Shown here piece after piece: positions 1 through 10,349 of a stretch of DNA of 64,000 nucleotides. The notes under the pieces were generated by a model. It did no database searches and was not told the DNA's origin. It worked only from the letters and a program-made list of their open reading frames with translations. The stretch lies in assembly GCF_900107695.1 (NCBI RefSeq), contig NZ_FNQP01000008.1, forward strand, positions 62,001 to 126,000, written 5' to 3'. Both the position numbers and the translations under genes were made by a program. This DNA is from Thiothrix caldifontis (lineage in GTDB: Bacteria; Pseudomonadota; Gammaproteobacteria; Thiotrichales; Thiotrichaceae). The stretch's first letter is position 1. Each line of letters begins with the position of its first letter.

Positions 1-144
1 TCCACACCGGAATTTTCGCCGTTAGCTAATAGTTCCAATAACTCATCTTACCGCATTGTCTTCCTGCTCCATTCCCGTCGATACCGTCCAGTCTAGCCCA
101 ACTGTGCTATCCTGTCCCCATGCACCCTGTAGAGCGGATTCACC

Positions 145-1680
145 ATGTTGCAAAAACTCCCCGTCGGTATCCAAACCTTTGACGAAATCATCGGCAAGGA
201 CTACCTGTACATCGACAAAACCGAAGCCATCCACCTCCTGATTGCCAGCGGCAAATACTACTTCCTCTCGCGCCCGCGCCGCTTCGGAAAATCGCTGACA
301 CTCTCCACCCTCAACGCCATTTTCAGCGGCAAGCGCGACCTGTTCAAAGGCTTGTGGATTGAAAACCAATGGGATTGGGATAACATCCACCCCGTAATAC
401 ACTTGTCTTTCAGCAGTATCGGCTACAAAACACTAGGGCTGGAAGCCGCCATCCATGCAGAATTACAAACCATCAGCAACGGCTTGGGTATCGTATTGGA
501 AGAATCCAGTATCGACCGCCAATTTCGTGAGTTAATAAAAAAAGCCGCTCAACAGCGCAAAGTCGTCTTGCTCATTGACGAATACGACAAGCCACTGATT
601 GACTATCTCGACGACATTCCACAGGCAAAAACCAACCAACAAATCCTGAAAATGTTCTATTCCGTCATCAAGGATAGCGACCCCTATCTGGAATTCCTGC
701 TGATCACCGGCGTATCCAAATTCAGCAAAGTCTCGGTATTTTCTGACTTAAACAACCTCTACGACCTGACACTAGATCACAAAGCTGCCACGCTGGTCGG
801 CTACACCCAAGCCGAACTGGAGCATTATTTCGCCCCCTATTTCCCCGCTGCCGAACAACGCCTGAAACTCAGCCGCACAGAATTGCTGGAAAAACTACGC
901 CGCTGGTACAACGGTTACTCGTGGGATACCGAACACTTTGTTTACAATCCCTATTCCATCCTGAGTTTTTTCAGTGCCAATGCGTTTCGCAACTTCTGGT
1001 TTGAATCCGGTACACCGACGTTCCTTATCAAACTGATGCGCCGCGACTGGCTCTATCAATTCGACAACCTCGAACTGAGCGAACGCGCTTTCTCTAGCTA
1101 CGACATTGACTATCTGGAAACCCTGCCAATCCTATTCCAGACTGGCTACCTAACAATCAAAAGCATCGACGAACACAACCTTTACCGCCTCGACTACCCC
1201 AACGCTGAAGTCAAAGAAGCCTTGCTGGAATACATGATCAGTAACCTGCGGCATGAACAGACTGCACTCGGCACACCCTTGGTTGTGCATTTGCACAAAG
1301 CATTCCAAGCCAATGACCTTGAGCAAGTCATCGAGATCATCAAAAGCATCTTCAAGAAAATCCCGTCGCAGATTTTCCTCAAGGAAGCCGAAGCCTATTA
1401 CCATAGCCTGATTTATCTGGTGTTCTTTTATCTGGGGCAATACACCGAAGCCGAAGTCAACGACAGCACCGGGCGCATTGATTGCGTGGTCAAAACCCCG
1501 ACACACATTTATATTATCGAATTCAAGCTCAATAAAAGTGCCAAAGCCGCCCTCAAGCAAATCAAAGACAAAGACTATGCAGGCGCGTACCAGACAGACC
1601 CACGCCTCAAGGTGCTGTTAGGCATCAACTTCAGCAGTAAAATCAAAACCGTGGATGACTGGCTCACTGAAACCGCTTAA
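145..1680 (+). CDS. AAA-ATPase-like protein with C-terminal PD-(D/E)XK nuclease-like domain
   Basis: 511 aa. The N-terminal half matches the AAA-ATPase-like family (PF09820 type): a P-loop-like RRFGKSL near residue 50 and a Walker B-like VVLLIDEYDKP near residue 150. The C-terminus carries GRIDCVVKTPTHIYIIEFK, the D...ExK pattern of the DUF1703/PD-(D/E)XK nuclease fold. Such proteins are common as scattered multi-copy accessory genes in filamentous and sulfur bacteria and in Bacteroidetes; their role is unknown, and defence or mobile-DNA functions are only guesses. The ATG lies about ten bases after a weak purine-rich stretch (AGAGCGG). It stands alone, codirectional with pilB about 100 bp downstream. 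Family assignment is firm, function is not. Confidence 0.85.
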   Translation: MLQKLPVGIQTFDEIIGKDYLYIDKTEAIHLLIASGKYYFLSRPRRFGKSLTLSTLNAIFSGKRDLFKGLWIENQWDWDNIHPVIHLSFSSIGYKTLGLEAAIHAELQTISNGLGIVLEESSIDRQFRELIKKAAQQRKVVLLIDEYDKPLIDYLDDIPQAKTNQQILKMFYSVIKDSDPYLEFLLITGVSKFSKVSVFSDLNNLYDLTLDHKAATLVGYTQAELEHYFAPYFPAAEQRLKLSRTELLEKLRRWYNGYSWDTEHFVYNPYSILSFFSANAFRNFWFESGTPTFLIKLMRRDWLYQFDNLELSERAFSSYDIDYLETLPILFQTGYLTIKSIDEHNLYRLDYPNAEVKEALLEYMISNLRHEQTALGTPLVVHLHKAFQANDLEQVIEIIKSIFKKIPSQIFLKEAEAYYHSLIYLVFFYLGQYTEAEVNDSTGRIDCVVKTPTHIYIIEFKLNKSAKAALKQIKDKDYAGAYQTDPRLKVLLGINFSSKIKTVDDWLTETA

Positions 1681-1782
1681 ACCCAGCTTCAAATAAATTC
1701 ATTTTATAGACGCTTTCGACACGGTATCATGTCGAATACCGATTTGCTAACGACACAATAAATAAACAACACCACCACTGAC

Positions 1783-3504
1783 ATGATACCGTTGACATCC
1801 TCCATCCCCTTACCGGGGCTAGCCAGACAATTAGTTGTGCAGGATCTGCTCGACAAAGAGTCAGCTACGCAAGCCGTGCAGAAAGCACGTGCCGAAAAGG
1901 TTTCACTGGTTGAGTGGCTGATACGTTCCCGAATCGTATCGACCAAAGACGTCGCCTATGCTGCCAGCCTTGAATACGGGCTAAGCATGGTCGACCTCGA
2001 TCAAATCAACATTCCGCCGTTGGTTGCTACCCTGCTCAATCAAGAGCAAATGCGTAAACTCAATCTTATCCCGCTCTATCAGCGCGGTAAAAGTATCATG
2101 GTGGGTTTGGCTGACCCCACCTACCTGACCAATTTGGATGACGTCAAATTTGCGACCGGCCTCATCCCCGAACCGGTGTTTGTCGAATTCGACAAGCTAC
2201 AACGCTACTTACAAGTGGATGACGGCATGATGGGGCGTGCCGCACCGACACACTCCGGCAAAGCAGCCTCCACTGCGGCGGTTCCTGCCGCTGCTAAAGA
2301 AATTTTACTGGATGTCCGCGACCTTAAAACCAAAGAAGACGAAGACCCAGCCGTCATTGAGTTCGTGGACAAGCTGCTGGCACACGGCATCAAATCCAAA
2401 GCATCGGACATTCACATCGAAATATTTGAAAAAACTATGCGTATCCGCTACCGCATTGACGGTATTTTGCAAGTGGTTGCCAACCCACCGAACGATTCTG
2501 CCCAGCAACTGATCTCACGTATCAAAGTATTGGCTCGCATGAATATCTCCGAACGTCGGGTTCCCCAAGACGGGCGTATCCGCTTTACCGTCAGCGACCA
2601 ACAAAAAATTGACTTCCGGGTTAACACCCTGCCCACTTTGTTTGGTGAAAAGGTGGTTATGCGGATACTCGACTCATCCAACGCTACGTTAGGGGTAGAA
2701 AAACTGGGTTTTGACCCCAAACAACAACGTGACTTCATGAAAGCGCTGGAAAAACCAGACGGTATGATTTTAGTCACTGGCCCAACGGGTAGCGGTAAAA
2801 CGGTCACGCTCTACACCGGTTTAGGCATTCTGAATACTCCGGAAAAAAACATTTCAACCGCAGAAGACCCAGCCGAAATTAATATGCCCGGCGTCAATCA
2901 AGTCAACGTCAACGCCAAAGTGGGGCTAACCTTTGCCGAAGCTTTACGCTCGTTTCTACGCCAAGATCCAGACGTCATCATGGTTGGGGAAATTCGTGAC
3001 CTAGAAACGGCTGAAATTGCCATAAAAGCTGCACAAACAGGCCACTTGGTGTTATCTACTCTACATACCAACAGCGCCCCGGAAACCCTAACCCGCCTAA
3101 TGAATATGGGTGTACCACCGTTTAATATTGCCTCATCCATTCATTTAATTATCGCCCAACGGCTGGCACGACGCTTATGTGAAAAGTGCAAACAACCCTC
3201 ACATGTCCCCAATGATGTACTGTTACAAATGGGTTTCCAGCCGGAAGAATTAGCGTCACTCACGCTGTATGAACCCGTTGGCTGTTCAGAATGTTCACGC
3301 GGTTACAAAGGTCGGGTGGGGATTTATCAGGTCATGCCGATTTCCGCAGAAATGGGGCGCATGATCATGAACGGCAGCAACTCGCTAGAAATTGCCGCAC
3401 AATCACTCAAAGAAGGCATAGCCGATTTACGACGTTCCGCCCTAGACAAAGTTCGCCAAGGTATCACCTCACTCGCCGAGTTGGAACGCGTTACCTCCGA
3501 CTAA
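1783..3504 (+). CDS. pilB: Type IV pilus assembly ATPase PilB
   Basis: 573 aa, the usual PilB length. It is the cytoplasmic hexameric ATPase that drives pilus extension. The N-terminal MshEN/GspE-N domain covers roughly residues 20-150. The ATPase core has the Walker A motif GPTGSGKT (about residue 330), the Asp box and the VGEIRDLETAEIA Walker B/His-box region. A zinc-binding tetracysteine (CEKC ... CSEC) follows around residues 465-510, as in GspE/PilB. It is followed by pilC and pilD in the order typical of gammaproteobacteria. No pilin gene is adjacent, so the major pilin must be elsewhere. No strong ribosome binding site is visible before this ATG. Confidence 0.96.
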   Translation: MIPLTSSIPLPGLARQLVVQDLLDKESATQAVQKARAEKVSLVEWLIRSRIVSTKDVAYAASLEYGLSMVDLDQINIPPLVATLLNQEQMRKLNLIPLYQRGKSIMVGLADPTYLTNLDDVKFATGLIPEPVFVEFDKLQRYLQVDDGMMGRAAPTHSGKAASTAAVPAAAKEILLDVRDLKTKEDEDPAVIEFVDKLLAHGIKSKASDIHIEIFEKTMRIRYRIDGILQVVANPPNDSAQQLISRIKVLARMNISERRVPQDGRIRFTVSDQQKIDFRVNTLPTLFGEKVVMRILDSSNATLGVEKLGFDPKQQRDFMKALEKPDGMILVTGPTGSGKTVTLYTGLGILNTPEKNISTAEDPAEINMPGVNQVNVNAKVGLTFAEALRSFLRQDPDVIMVGEIRDLETAEIAIKAAQTGHLVLSTLHTNSAPETLTRLMNMGVPPFNIASSIHLIIAQRLARRLCEKCKQPSHVPNDVLLQMGFQPEELASLTLYEPVGCSECSRGYKGRVGIYQVMPISAEMGRMIMNGSNSLEIAAQSLKEGIADLRRSALDKVRQGITSLAELERVTSD

Positions 3505-3600
3505 AACCAATAACCACCGATTATCCAACAAGCACACCTTCCAGCGACTCCCCGTGTTAAACTGGCAGTCGATAATAAAAAATGACATAGAGCCACAGAC

Positions 3601-4851
3601 ATGCACAGTAAAACGTTGAATAAGCCGACTGTTGGCAAAAAACCTGGAGCCAGTGCGCCACAAGCCACCTACAAATGGGAAGGCATTAACCGTAACGGCG
3701 TCAAAATACGCGGCGAAACCCAGGCCGTTAACCCCAACTGGTTACGCGCTGAATTGCGCCGTAAAGGCATTAATCCGGGACGCATTTACCGCAAGCCCAA
3801 ACCACTCTTCAAACCCGCTATTAAACCGGCTGACATTGCCCAATTTGCACGCCAATTGACCACCATGATGCGTTCAGGCGTACCAATGGTGCAATCACTC
3901 GAACTGATGGCCTCTGGCGGTGACAATGCCTCGGTACGTGAACTCGTCCACAAATTAAGAGCCGATATTGAAGGTGGCGCGAGTCTAGGTACGGCCTTAT
4001 CACGTCACCCCAAATATTTCGATAAATTATTCGTCAACTTAGTCAAAGCGGGCGAACAAGCCGGTACGCTGGAAACCATGCTGGAAAAAGTTGCCACGTA
4101 CAAAGAGAAAAGCGAAGCACTCAAAGCAAAAGTCAAAAGTGCCATGATGTACCCAATGATTGTTGTCATTGCAGCGGTGGTTGTATCAGCTATTCTGTTG
4201 ATATGGGTTATCCCGCAATTTAAAGAAGTATTCACTAGTTTTGGTGCGGATCTACCGGCATTCACCCTGTTAGTGATGTCTCTTTCAGATTGGCTGATTG
4301 CTAACTGGTGGATGCCTATCCTAGTTTTTATTGTGATAGGAGTCAGTTTTACACAAGCCAGACAACGCTCACCAGCTTTTGATCGCTTTGTAGATAAAGC
4401 TTCATTAAAAGTACCGATAATGGGAAATATCCTGAATCTCTCCGCAGTTGCACGTTTTGCCCGCACACTCGCCACGATGTTTGCAGCAGGTGTACCGTTA
4501 GTGGAAGCAATGGACTCTGTATCTGGTGCAACCGGCAATGCGCTTTACGAAGAAGCGTCACGTCGAATCCAAGATGATACCGCACGCGGCGTACAACTAA
4601 ACACAGCGATGCAAACCACTCAATTATTCCCTAATATGATGGTGCAAATGACTCGGATTGGTGAGGAGTCTGGACGATTAGAAGAAATGCTGGCGAAAGT
4701 TGCCGATTATTACGAAGCGCAGGTAGATGCATTGGTCGACACGCTTGCCAAACAAATTGAACCATTAATCATGGCAGTGTTAGGGGGCATTGTGGGCAGT
4801 CTAGTTATTGCCATGTATCTACCTATCTTTAAACTTGGTTCTGCTATCTAG
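3601..4851 (+). CDS. pilC: Type IV pilus inner-membrane platform protein PilC
   Basis: 416 aa polytopic inner-membrane protein with the two T2SSF domains of the PilC/GspF family (about residues 75-200 and 280-400). Each begins with the typical FARQLTTMMRSGVPMVQSLE or FARTLATMFAAGVPLVEAM stretch. Hydrophobic segments are visible near residues 180-205, 225-245 and 385-410. It forms the platform on which PilB acts. It lies about 100 bp after pilB and 13 bp before the pilD start, so the three genes are probably one transcription unit. The first 60 residues are basic and variable, so an internal start cannot be fully excluded. Confidence 0.95.
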   Translation: MHSKTLNKPTVGKKPGASAPQATYKWEGINRNGVKIRGETQAVNPNWLRAELRRKGINPGRIYRKPKPLFKPAIKPADIAQFARQLTTMMRSGVPMVQSLELMASGGDNASVRELVHKLRADIEGGASLGTALSRHPKYFDKLFVNLVKAGEQAGTLETMLEKVATYKEKSEALKAKVKSAMMYPMIVVIAAVVVSAILLIWVIPQFKEVFTSFGADLPAFTLLVMSLSDWLIANWWMPILVFIVIGVSFTQARQRSPAFDRFVDKASLKVPIMGNILNLSAVARFARTLATMFAAGVPLVEAMDSVSGATGNALYEEASRRIQDDTARGVQLNTAMQTTQLFPNMMVQMTRIGEESGRLEEMLAKVADYYEAQVDALVDTLAKQIEPLIMAVLGGIVGSLVIAMYLPIFKLGSAI

Positions 4852-4864
4852 GATAAACAATAAA

Positions 4865-5740
4865 ATGGAACTTATTTATTTACTTAGCACCAACCAAGTC
4901 TGGTTAATAAGCGTCGTTGGCCTATTTTCATTGCTAGTGGGCAGCTTTTTGAATGTGGTTATTTATCGCCTGCCCATCATGTTGGAACGTGAATGGAAAC
5001 GTGACTGCAACGAATGGCTCGATAAACCCTATGACAAACTGGATACCGGCGACTTCAATCTGGTCGTGCCACGCTCACAATGCCCCACCTGTGGGCATAA
5101 AATTACTGCGATAGAGAATATTCCACTACTGAGTTACCTGTTCCTTAAAGGTAAGTGCGCAGGTTGTAAAACACCTATTTCGATGCAATACCCCTTAGTC
5201 GAACTGGCAACTGCGGTATTCTCGATGCTAGTGGCATGGCGGGTCGGTTACGGGATGGAATTAATAGCGCTGCTGGGCTTTACCTGGGTGTTAGTCACGC
5301 TTTTCATGATTGATGCGAAAACCATGCTATTACCCGACATTCTGACTTACCCGCTACTGTGGGCAGGCTTATTGCTCAATATTAACGGAACCTTCGTGAG
5401 CTTGCCGGATGCAGTTCTGGGCGCTGCGTTTGGCTATTTGGCACTGTGGTCGGTATTCCATTTATTCCGCTTACTGACCGGCAAAGAAGGTATGGGGCAT
5501 GGCGATTTTAAATTGCTGGCAGCCCTCGGCGCATGGGGTGGGTGGCAAATCTTGCCATTCGTTATTTTTGCCTCATCGGCATTTGGTGCACTTTTCGGTA
5601 TTCTGTGGATGGTTGCTAAACGTAACCGCGAAAGCCTGCCCATGCCATTTGGGCCCTGGCTGGCAATGGCGGGCTTTGTTGCGGTAGTGTGGCGAGCAGA
5701 AATTCTCGACGGGATGAGCAAGATCTTCATGCCCTTTTAA
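4865..5740 (+). CDS. pilD: Prepilin peptidase / N-methyltransferase PilD
   Basis: 291 aa from the ATG chosen here (MELIYLL). An in-frame upstream start inside pilC would add 19 residues that do not fit the family. It cleaves the leader of type IV prepilins and methylates the new N-terminus. The first membrane segment is followed by the cytoplasmic zinc module CPTCGH...CAGC (about residues 75-105). The two catalytic aspartates of the aspartic peptidase are visible in FMIDAKTMLLPD and in the GMGHGDFK (GxGD) motif. About seven membrane helices follow. It is 13 bp downstream of pilC and evidently cotranscribed with it. Confidence 0.96.
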   Translation: MELIYLLSTNQVWLISVVGLFSLLVGSFLNVVIYRLPIMLEREWKRDCNEWLDKPYDKLDTGDFNLVVPRSQCPTCGHKITAIENIPLLSYLFLKGKCAGCKTPISMQYPLVELATAVFSMLVAWRVGYGMELIALLGFTWVLVTLFMIDAKTMLLPDILTYPLLWAGLLLNINGTFVSLPDAVLGAAFGYLALWSVFHLFRLLTGKEGMGHGDFKLLAALGAWGGWQILPFVIFASSAFGALFGILWMVAKRNRESLPMPFGPWLAMAGFVAVVWRAEILDGMSKIFMPF

Positions 5741-5744
5741 ACCA

Positions 5745-6158
5745 TCAGCGGATATAACGGCACATCGGCGGTGCTTGCCCCGCAATACGATGAATACGCG
5801 GGGGATGTTTGGCTGCCTGATGACGTTGCGGCACGTAATAGGCATACATTTGTACAGGGCGCACAGGTACTCTTGCTGCGGTGGCAGGGTGCTGACGTTG
5901 TGGATGCCGACGCATATGGGGCGTTACTTTCGCAGAACGCTGCCACCCGGTTGCTTGGGGGTTACGCTGTATATGCCCCGGCCTAATACGGCATTGCTCA
6001 CAAGACAGTGTTGCTTCTTGATAATGCTTGACCACCCGCACCACTGGCTCACTTTTATTTGCACGTGCAGTACGCATATCCTCAATGCCACCTGACCACG
6101 CCTGCGCAGAGGGAACCGCTAATACGGTTAGCCCTAAACCAGCAATCAACTTTTTCAT
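5745..6158 (-). CDS. Small secreted His/Arg/Pro-rich protein, unrecognised
   Basis: 137 aa, not recognised. A clear Sec signal peptide (MKKLIAGLGLTVLAVPSAQA) precedes a mature part of about 115 residues rich in His, Arg, Gln and Pro, with a CEQC pair near residue 53. GGAG lies seven bases before the ATG and supports the start. The gene is convergent with pilD (4 bp between stops) and divergent from ubiE. The composition of the second half is unusual and the complementary strand is also open (about 5771-5986), so a frameshift or an overprinted reading frame is possible. The signal peptide and ribosome binding site are the main evidence that it is real. Confidence 0.6.
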   Translation of the reverse strand: MKKLIAGLGLTVLAVPSAQAWSGGIEDMRTARANKSEPVVRVVKHYQEATLSCEQCRIRPGHIQRNPQATGWQRSAKVTPHMRRHPQRQHPATAARVPVRPVQMYAYYVPQRHQAAKHPPRIHRIAGQAPPMCRYIR

Positions 6159-6232
6159 ACTCAGACTCCATGTAGAAACAGCGTTTGCCTGTTACAATGC
6201 CTAGAAACTTGAATCACACGGAAGCATGTCGC

Positions 6233-6985
6233 ATGGCAGAACAGGAACAAACTACCCATTTCGGTTTTCAACAAGTACCTATTACCGAGAAAGCTAATCG
6301 GGTTGCTGGCGTATTTCATTCAGTAGCCGACAAATACGATGTAATGAACGACGTAATGTCGTTTGGGGTGCACCGCTTGTGGAAACGTTTCACCATTGAT
6401 GCCGCCGGAGCAAAACGCGGCAATCGTGTTCTGGATTTGGCAGGCGGAACCGGTGACTTGGCAGCTAAGTTTGCGCGGATTGTGGGGGAAGATGGCGAAG
6501 TGATTCTTTCCGACATCAATGCATCCATGCTGGAAAACGGGCGCGAACGCTTAACCGATAGAGGGATTGGTGGCAATGTGCGTTATGTGCAAGCCAATGC
6601 TGAATGCCTGCCATTTGCTGACAACCATTTCGACATTATCACCATAGCATTCGGGCTGCGTAATGTGACGGATAAAGATAAAGCACTACGCTCCATGTAT
6701 CGTGTGTTGAAACCAGGTGGGCGCTTATTGGTATTGGAATTTTCCAAGCCGGTCGTACCCGGCTTATCACCGATCTACGACCACTATTCGTTTAAACTTT
6801 TACCGATGATGGGAAAGCTGATTGCCAATGATGCTGAAAGTTACCGCTACTTAGCAGAATCTATCCGTATGCATCCCGATCAGGTGACCCTCAAAGCCAT
6901 GATGGAGGCCGCTGGGTTTGAGCGCGTCACTTACACCAATATGACCGGCGGCATCGTAGCGTTGCACAAAGGTTTCAAGTTCTGA
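6233..6985 (+). CDS. ubiE: Ubiquinone/menaquinone biosynthesis C-methyltransferase UbiE
   Basis: 250 aa with the ATG chosen here (MAEQEQ), matching the usual length of about 251. An upstream in-frame start at 6185 would add 16 residues, and GGAAG sits about eight bases before 6233. This SAM-dependent enzyme C-methylates the benzoquinone ring of ubiquinone. It shows the Rossmann motif [11 protein letters not shown] (about residue 70), the UbiE signature [17 protein letters not shown] near residue 40 and FGLRNVTDK near residue 145. The 3' end overlaps the convergent opgC by 55 bp. ubiJ lies 45 kb away here rather than adjacent, so the common ubiE-ubiJ-ubiB cluster is dispersed. Confidence 0.96.
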   Translation: MAEQEQTTHFGFQQVPITEKANRVAGVFHSVADKYDVMNDVMSFGVHRLWKRFTIDAAGAKRGNRVLDLAGGTGDLAAKFARIVGEDGEVILSDINASMLENGRERLTDRGIGGNVRYVQANAECLPFADNHFDIITIAFGLRNVTDKDKALRSMYRVLKPGGRLLVLEFSKPVVPGLSPIYDHYSFKLLPMMGKLIANDAESYRYLAESIRMHPDQVTLKAMMEAAGFERVTYTNMTGGIVALHKGFKF

Positions 6986-8103
6986 ACTCGTTGTTTCTTA
7001 CGCTGCAAATACCATTGATGTATCAAGGCGGGTAGGCTTAAGCTGGCAATAAAAACAGCGAGAGCCACCCACTTTTGGTTATCGGTCAACGCCCAATCGC
7101 CCCAACGGAAGGGAATGTAGCAATACAACACCACCAAATGGTAAGCAAACACTTGTAGGGAATGCTGCCCCAAAAACGCCAACCAGCGCCCCGGCAAGGC
7201 CAGTAACGCGAACACATTGTAGCGTCGATGCAGCGCAATCATACCCGCAATCACATAGACGAAAGCTAAGAAATTTAACAAGCGCAGCCACGCTAGATTA
7301 TCACGGGCAATATGGCGGTATTCTTGTAACCAAACAGTGACAGATGACCATTCCCGCTGCACATACCCATGACGTTGCAAATACAAAAACACAATGATGG
7401 CAAGGCTTGCCGACCACAACCAACCATTCAAACCTGGTAATTTCCCCTTGCTACTGAAACGCAGAAAACCCAGCACCATGCCCAATACAAACACCAACTG
7501 CCAAGCCATAAAGTCGAATGCTCCACCCCGCAGCATCAACCCTTGCGGCAACAGTGCCAAGACATCACGCCCCCAACCGTATTGCGCCGCCAACCAAAAA
7601 CCACTGCTGCCTAATAACACCATTGCCACACCAATCGTTTGATATTGCAACATCAAGCGTAACGCAAAAGGCGCTGCCAACATCAACACTACGTATAATG
7701 GCAATACATCCAACATTGGTGGCTGATACACCAACAACATACCTGACAACAAACCACGAGCGGGTTCAACCTGCATTTCATTGGCAAAACTCGTCCAATA
7801 AGCGCCCGACCACTGTGTCGCAACCGAAAAAACAAAGACTGACAACAGCACCACTAAATGGTAGAGATAAATGACTCCAGCACGATGCCAAACCCGCTGT
7901 TCTAATACTTGCCCACCAGCGCTGTGATAACGGCTATACACCAATGCCACCAGCATCCCAGAAAGGAATACAAACCCCTCTGCTGCACTCACATAACCTG
8001 CAAACTCATAAAGGTGCTGAAAAATAGGCTCGCCAAAATGGTCGGCTGCCATAATAATTAGCATCAACCCTCTGAGTATATCCAGCGAAATGTCACGGTT
8101 CAT
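6931..8103 (-). CDS. opgC: OpgC-type membrane acyltransferase (periplasmic glucan succinylation)
   Basis: 390 aa with about ten hydrophobic helices. It begins [24 protein letters not shown], the conserved R-D...D.(L/I)RG start of the OpgC/acyltransferase-3-like family. OpgC proteins add succinyl or related groups to osmoregulated periplasmic glucans at the inner membrane. It is divergent from opgG with about 190 bp between, which supports this role. The last 55 bp overlap the end of ubiE on the other strand. Substrate specificity cannot be read from the sequence. Confidence 0.85.
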   Translation of the reverse strand: MNRDISLDILRGLMLIIMAADHFGEPIFQHLYEFAGYVSAAEGFVFLSGMLVALVYSRYHSAGGQVLEQRVWHRAGVIYLYHLVVLLSVFVFSVATQWSGAYWTSFANEMQVEPARGLLSGMLLVYQPPMLDVLPLYVVLMLAAPFALRLMLQYQTIGVAMVLLGSSGFWLAAQYGWGRDVLALLPQGLMLRGGAFDFMAWQLVFVLGMVLGFLRFSSKGKLPGLNGWLWSASLAIIVFLYLQRHGYVQREWSSVTVWLQEYRHIARDNLAWLRLLNFLAFVYVIAGMIALHRRYNVFALLALPGRWLAFLGQHSLQVFAYHLVVLYCYIPFRWGDWALTDNQKWVALAVFIASLSLPALIHQWYLQRKKQRVQNLKPLCNATMPPVILV

Positions 8104-8289
8104 CGACTACGATTTCCTTGCCCTGCGGCTTAACGATTATTGCGGTGCGAACTATACGACCAAGTGCCCGTCATGCCAATCATATACCGCTAGACGTCAC
8201 TTCAATTCTGCTCTAGAATTTCTCACTCAAGTCCCATGGTCAATCTTGGCAACTCACTCAGTAGAATGTTCTTCGGTATCCCCACCATC

Positions 8290-9828
8290 ATGAAATCCAA
8301 CCTGCCTAACTGGCTCTTATCGCTCACCCTGCTCATGCTACCTGTTTTGTCTGCACAGGCTGACACTGGCTGTTTCAATCACGTTAAGCAAGTTGCTGAA
8401 CAACTGTCGACTCAACCCTTCACCAAAACACCCATGATGAAGGTCGATACCGGGCGAATTACCTACGACCATTACCAGCACATCAAGTTCCGGCGGGATG
8501 AAACCTTCTGGCGAGCCGAAGAGTTACCCTTTCAGTTAGAATTTATGCACCCCGGAATGCACTTCATTCACCCCATTCAATTATTCACGTGGGAAAATGG
8601 CAAAGCGCAACCGCTTAACTTTTCGAGCCGTTACTTCGACTACTCAGAGGTCGATTTCCTCAACCTCGAGCAAGACGAACCCAATATGGGGTTTACGGGC
8701 TTCCGCATCTTATCAAAGCTGGGCAAAACCAATGAAGGCGATATGCACAGCGAAACGCTGGTTTTCCAAGGGGCAAGCTATTTTCGTGCCTTAGGGCAAG
8801 AGCAAAAATACGGCCTTTCCGCACGCGGGCTGGCAATCAATACCTCGCTGGAAGGGCAGGAGGAATTCCCCGATTACACCCAGTTTTGGCTGGAAAAGCC
8901 TACTAAAGATGCAAAATCCATGGTTTTCTGTGCCTTGCTGGACTCAGCCTCTACCACAGGTGCAACCCGCTTCGTGCTCACCCCCGGCAAAAACACCGAA
9001 ATGGAAGTTGAAACCCAACTGTATCCGCGCAAGGACATGGCTGAAATTGGCATTGCCCCACTCACCAGCATGTTCTTCCACGGGGAGAACTCCCAGCAAC
9101 ACTACGGTGACTACCGCCCAGAAGTACATGATTCTGATGGCTTACTGGTACAACAAAACAAGGACTGGTTCTGGCAACCTTTGGTTGAAGTCCCCTATTT
9201 CAACCTACAATCCCTGCCTTTTCCCCATGTATCGGGTTTTGGTTTAATGCAGCGTGACCGTGACTTCGACCATTACCAAGATTTAGAAGCGTGGTATCAT
9301 CAACGCCCAAGTGTTTGGGTAGAACCCCTCGAAGACTGGGGCAAAGGCAGCATTCAACTGTTGCGTTTGCATACACAATCCGACATTGTGGATAATATTG
9401 TGGCCTATTGGAAAAGTGATGCGGGAAATGCCTTCCGCCATTTACATTACCGACTATCATGGCGCTCGGATGAACCCGCTGCACACACATTGGGCAAAGT
9501 CGTTGCCACCCGTGCCACCAACAAAGCGGTTGATGGATTACCCGGTCATAAAGGTCGTATCCGTTTTATCGTCGACTTTACCGATGTACCTAAGCAACCT
9601 GCCAATGCGTGGCCACAGGCAGAAGTTACTTTAAACGGCGTAGGACAAACTAAACCGCCTGCAATACAAGAAAACCCCTATGTCAACGGCTGGCGTGTGA
9701 TTGCCGCAGTATTCCCCGAAACCTGTGACAAACCCATGACCGCAACGATTCGTCTGACAGACGGTGTAAACCCTTTGAGCGAAACGTGGTCTTACCCTAT
9801 TCCTGAGTCGCTATGCAATGCACAGTGA
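8290..9828 (+). CDS. opgG: Periplasmic glucan biosynthesis protein OpgG/MdoG
   Basis: 512 aa from the ATG chosen here. An upstream start at 8236 would place 18 hydrophilic residues before an otherwise clean Sec signal peptide (MKSNLPNWLLSLTLLMLPVLSAQA). Periplasmic MdoG-domain protein needed for branching or release of osmoregulated glucans made by OpgH. Family landmarks are FRRDETFWRAEELPFQLEFMHPG (about residue 60) and FDHYQDLEAWYHQRPSVWVEP (about residue 330). No twin-arginine motif is seen, which favours OpgG over OpgD. It is followed by a small ORF and then opgH in the same direction. Confidence 0.94.
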   Translation: MKSNLPNWLLSLTLLMLPVLSAQADTGCFNHVKQVAEQLSTQPFTKTPMMKVDTGRITYDHYQHIKFRRDETFWRAEELPFQLEFMHPGMHFIHPIQLFTWENGKAQPLNFSSRYFDYSEVDFLNLEQDEPNMGFTGFRILSKLGKTNEGDMHSETLVFQGASYFRALGQEQKYGLSARGLAINTSLEGQEEFPDYTQFWLEKPTKDAKSMVFCALLDSASTTGATRFVLTPGKNTEMEVETQLYPRKDMAEIGIAPLTSMFFHGENSQQHYGDYRPEVHDSDGLLVQQNKDWFWQPLVEVPYFNLQSLPFPHVSGFGLMQRDRDFDHYQDLEAWYHQRPSVWVEPLEDWGKGSIQLLRLHTQSDIVDNIVAYWKSDAGNAFRHLHYRLSWRSDEPAAHTLGKVVATRATNKAVDGLPGHKGRIRFIVDFTDVPKQPANAWPQAEVTLNGVGQTKPPAIQENPYVNGWRVIAAVFPETCDKPMTATIRLTDGVNPLSETWSYPIPESLCNAQ

Positions 9829-9893
9829 ACAGAACAGTCCTATAACAACACTAAACGTATTGACCTTAACAACCCTAGCATGGATTGATACAC

Positions 9894-10349
9894 ATGACTG
9901 AACAGTTAACACAAACCTCATCCAACACGTCAGCACTGGATACCACCACCTCAGCAACCTGGGGATTAGCAAAAAAACGTGCCAATGATTACTTGAAACT
10001 GCATCATCTCCCCGAAGCAGAACGTGAGCAATTACTCGCCCGCATCACCGGCAAACTTGCCCGTGCAGGCTTATTTACAGAACAAGAACTCATCCAACTG
10101 TTTATCAGCACTGCACAAGAAGAGTTGGCACTAATGCAAGCAGGTAACGCGGATAGCTCATGCTGTCAATGCAAGAAAACCACAGTGGACGTGAGTAGCA
10201 GTGTGGAGGAAACCGAGAACAAAACGGATAATCGTACCAATAAAACTGGCCCACGCTTTGAGCGCAGCAGCATTCGGGTTGCTCCCTTACAAGCCATTAC
10301 CTTGTTGCCATCAGCAGCACGCACACGCCAACGCTTAATCACGAAATGA
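9894..10349 (+). CDS. Small cytoplasmic protein between opgG and opgH; possible detached OpgH N-terminal domain
   Basis: 151 aa from the ATG (an in-frame TTG three codons upstream is less likely). I do not recognise a named family. Near residue 30 it has YLKLHHLPEAEREQLLARI, which resembles the 'Y(L/I)..LPL....R..L' start seen in full-length OpgH proteins. The middle has a CCQCKK cluster and the C-terminus is basic. No signal peptide or membrane segment is seen. Its end overlaps opgH by ATGA, so the two are translationally coupled. Full-length OpgH of E. coli is about 847 aa with a cytoplasmic N-terminus of roughly 140 aa. This ORF plus the shorter OpgH here sum to 826 aa, so gene fission is plausible but unproven. 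Confidence 0.7.
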   Translation: MTEQLTQTSSNTSALDTTTSATWGLAKKRANDYLKLHHLPEAEREQLLARITGKLARAGLFTEQELIQLFISTAQEELALMQAGNADSSCCQCKKTTVDVSSSVEETENKTDNRTNKTGPRFERSSIRVAPLQAITLLPSAARTRQRLITK

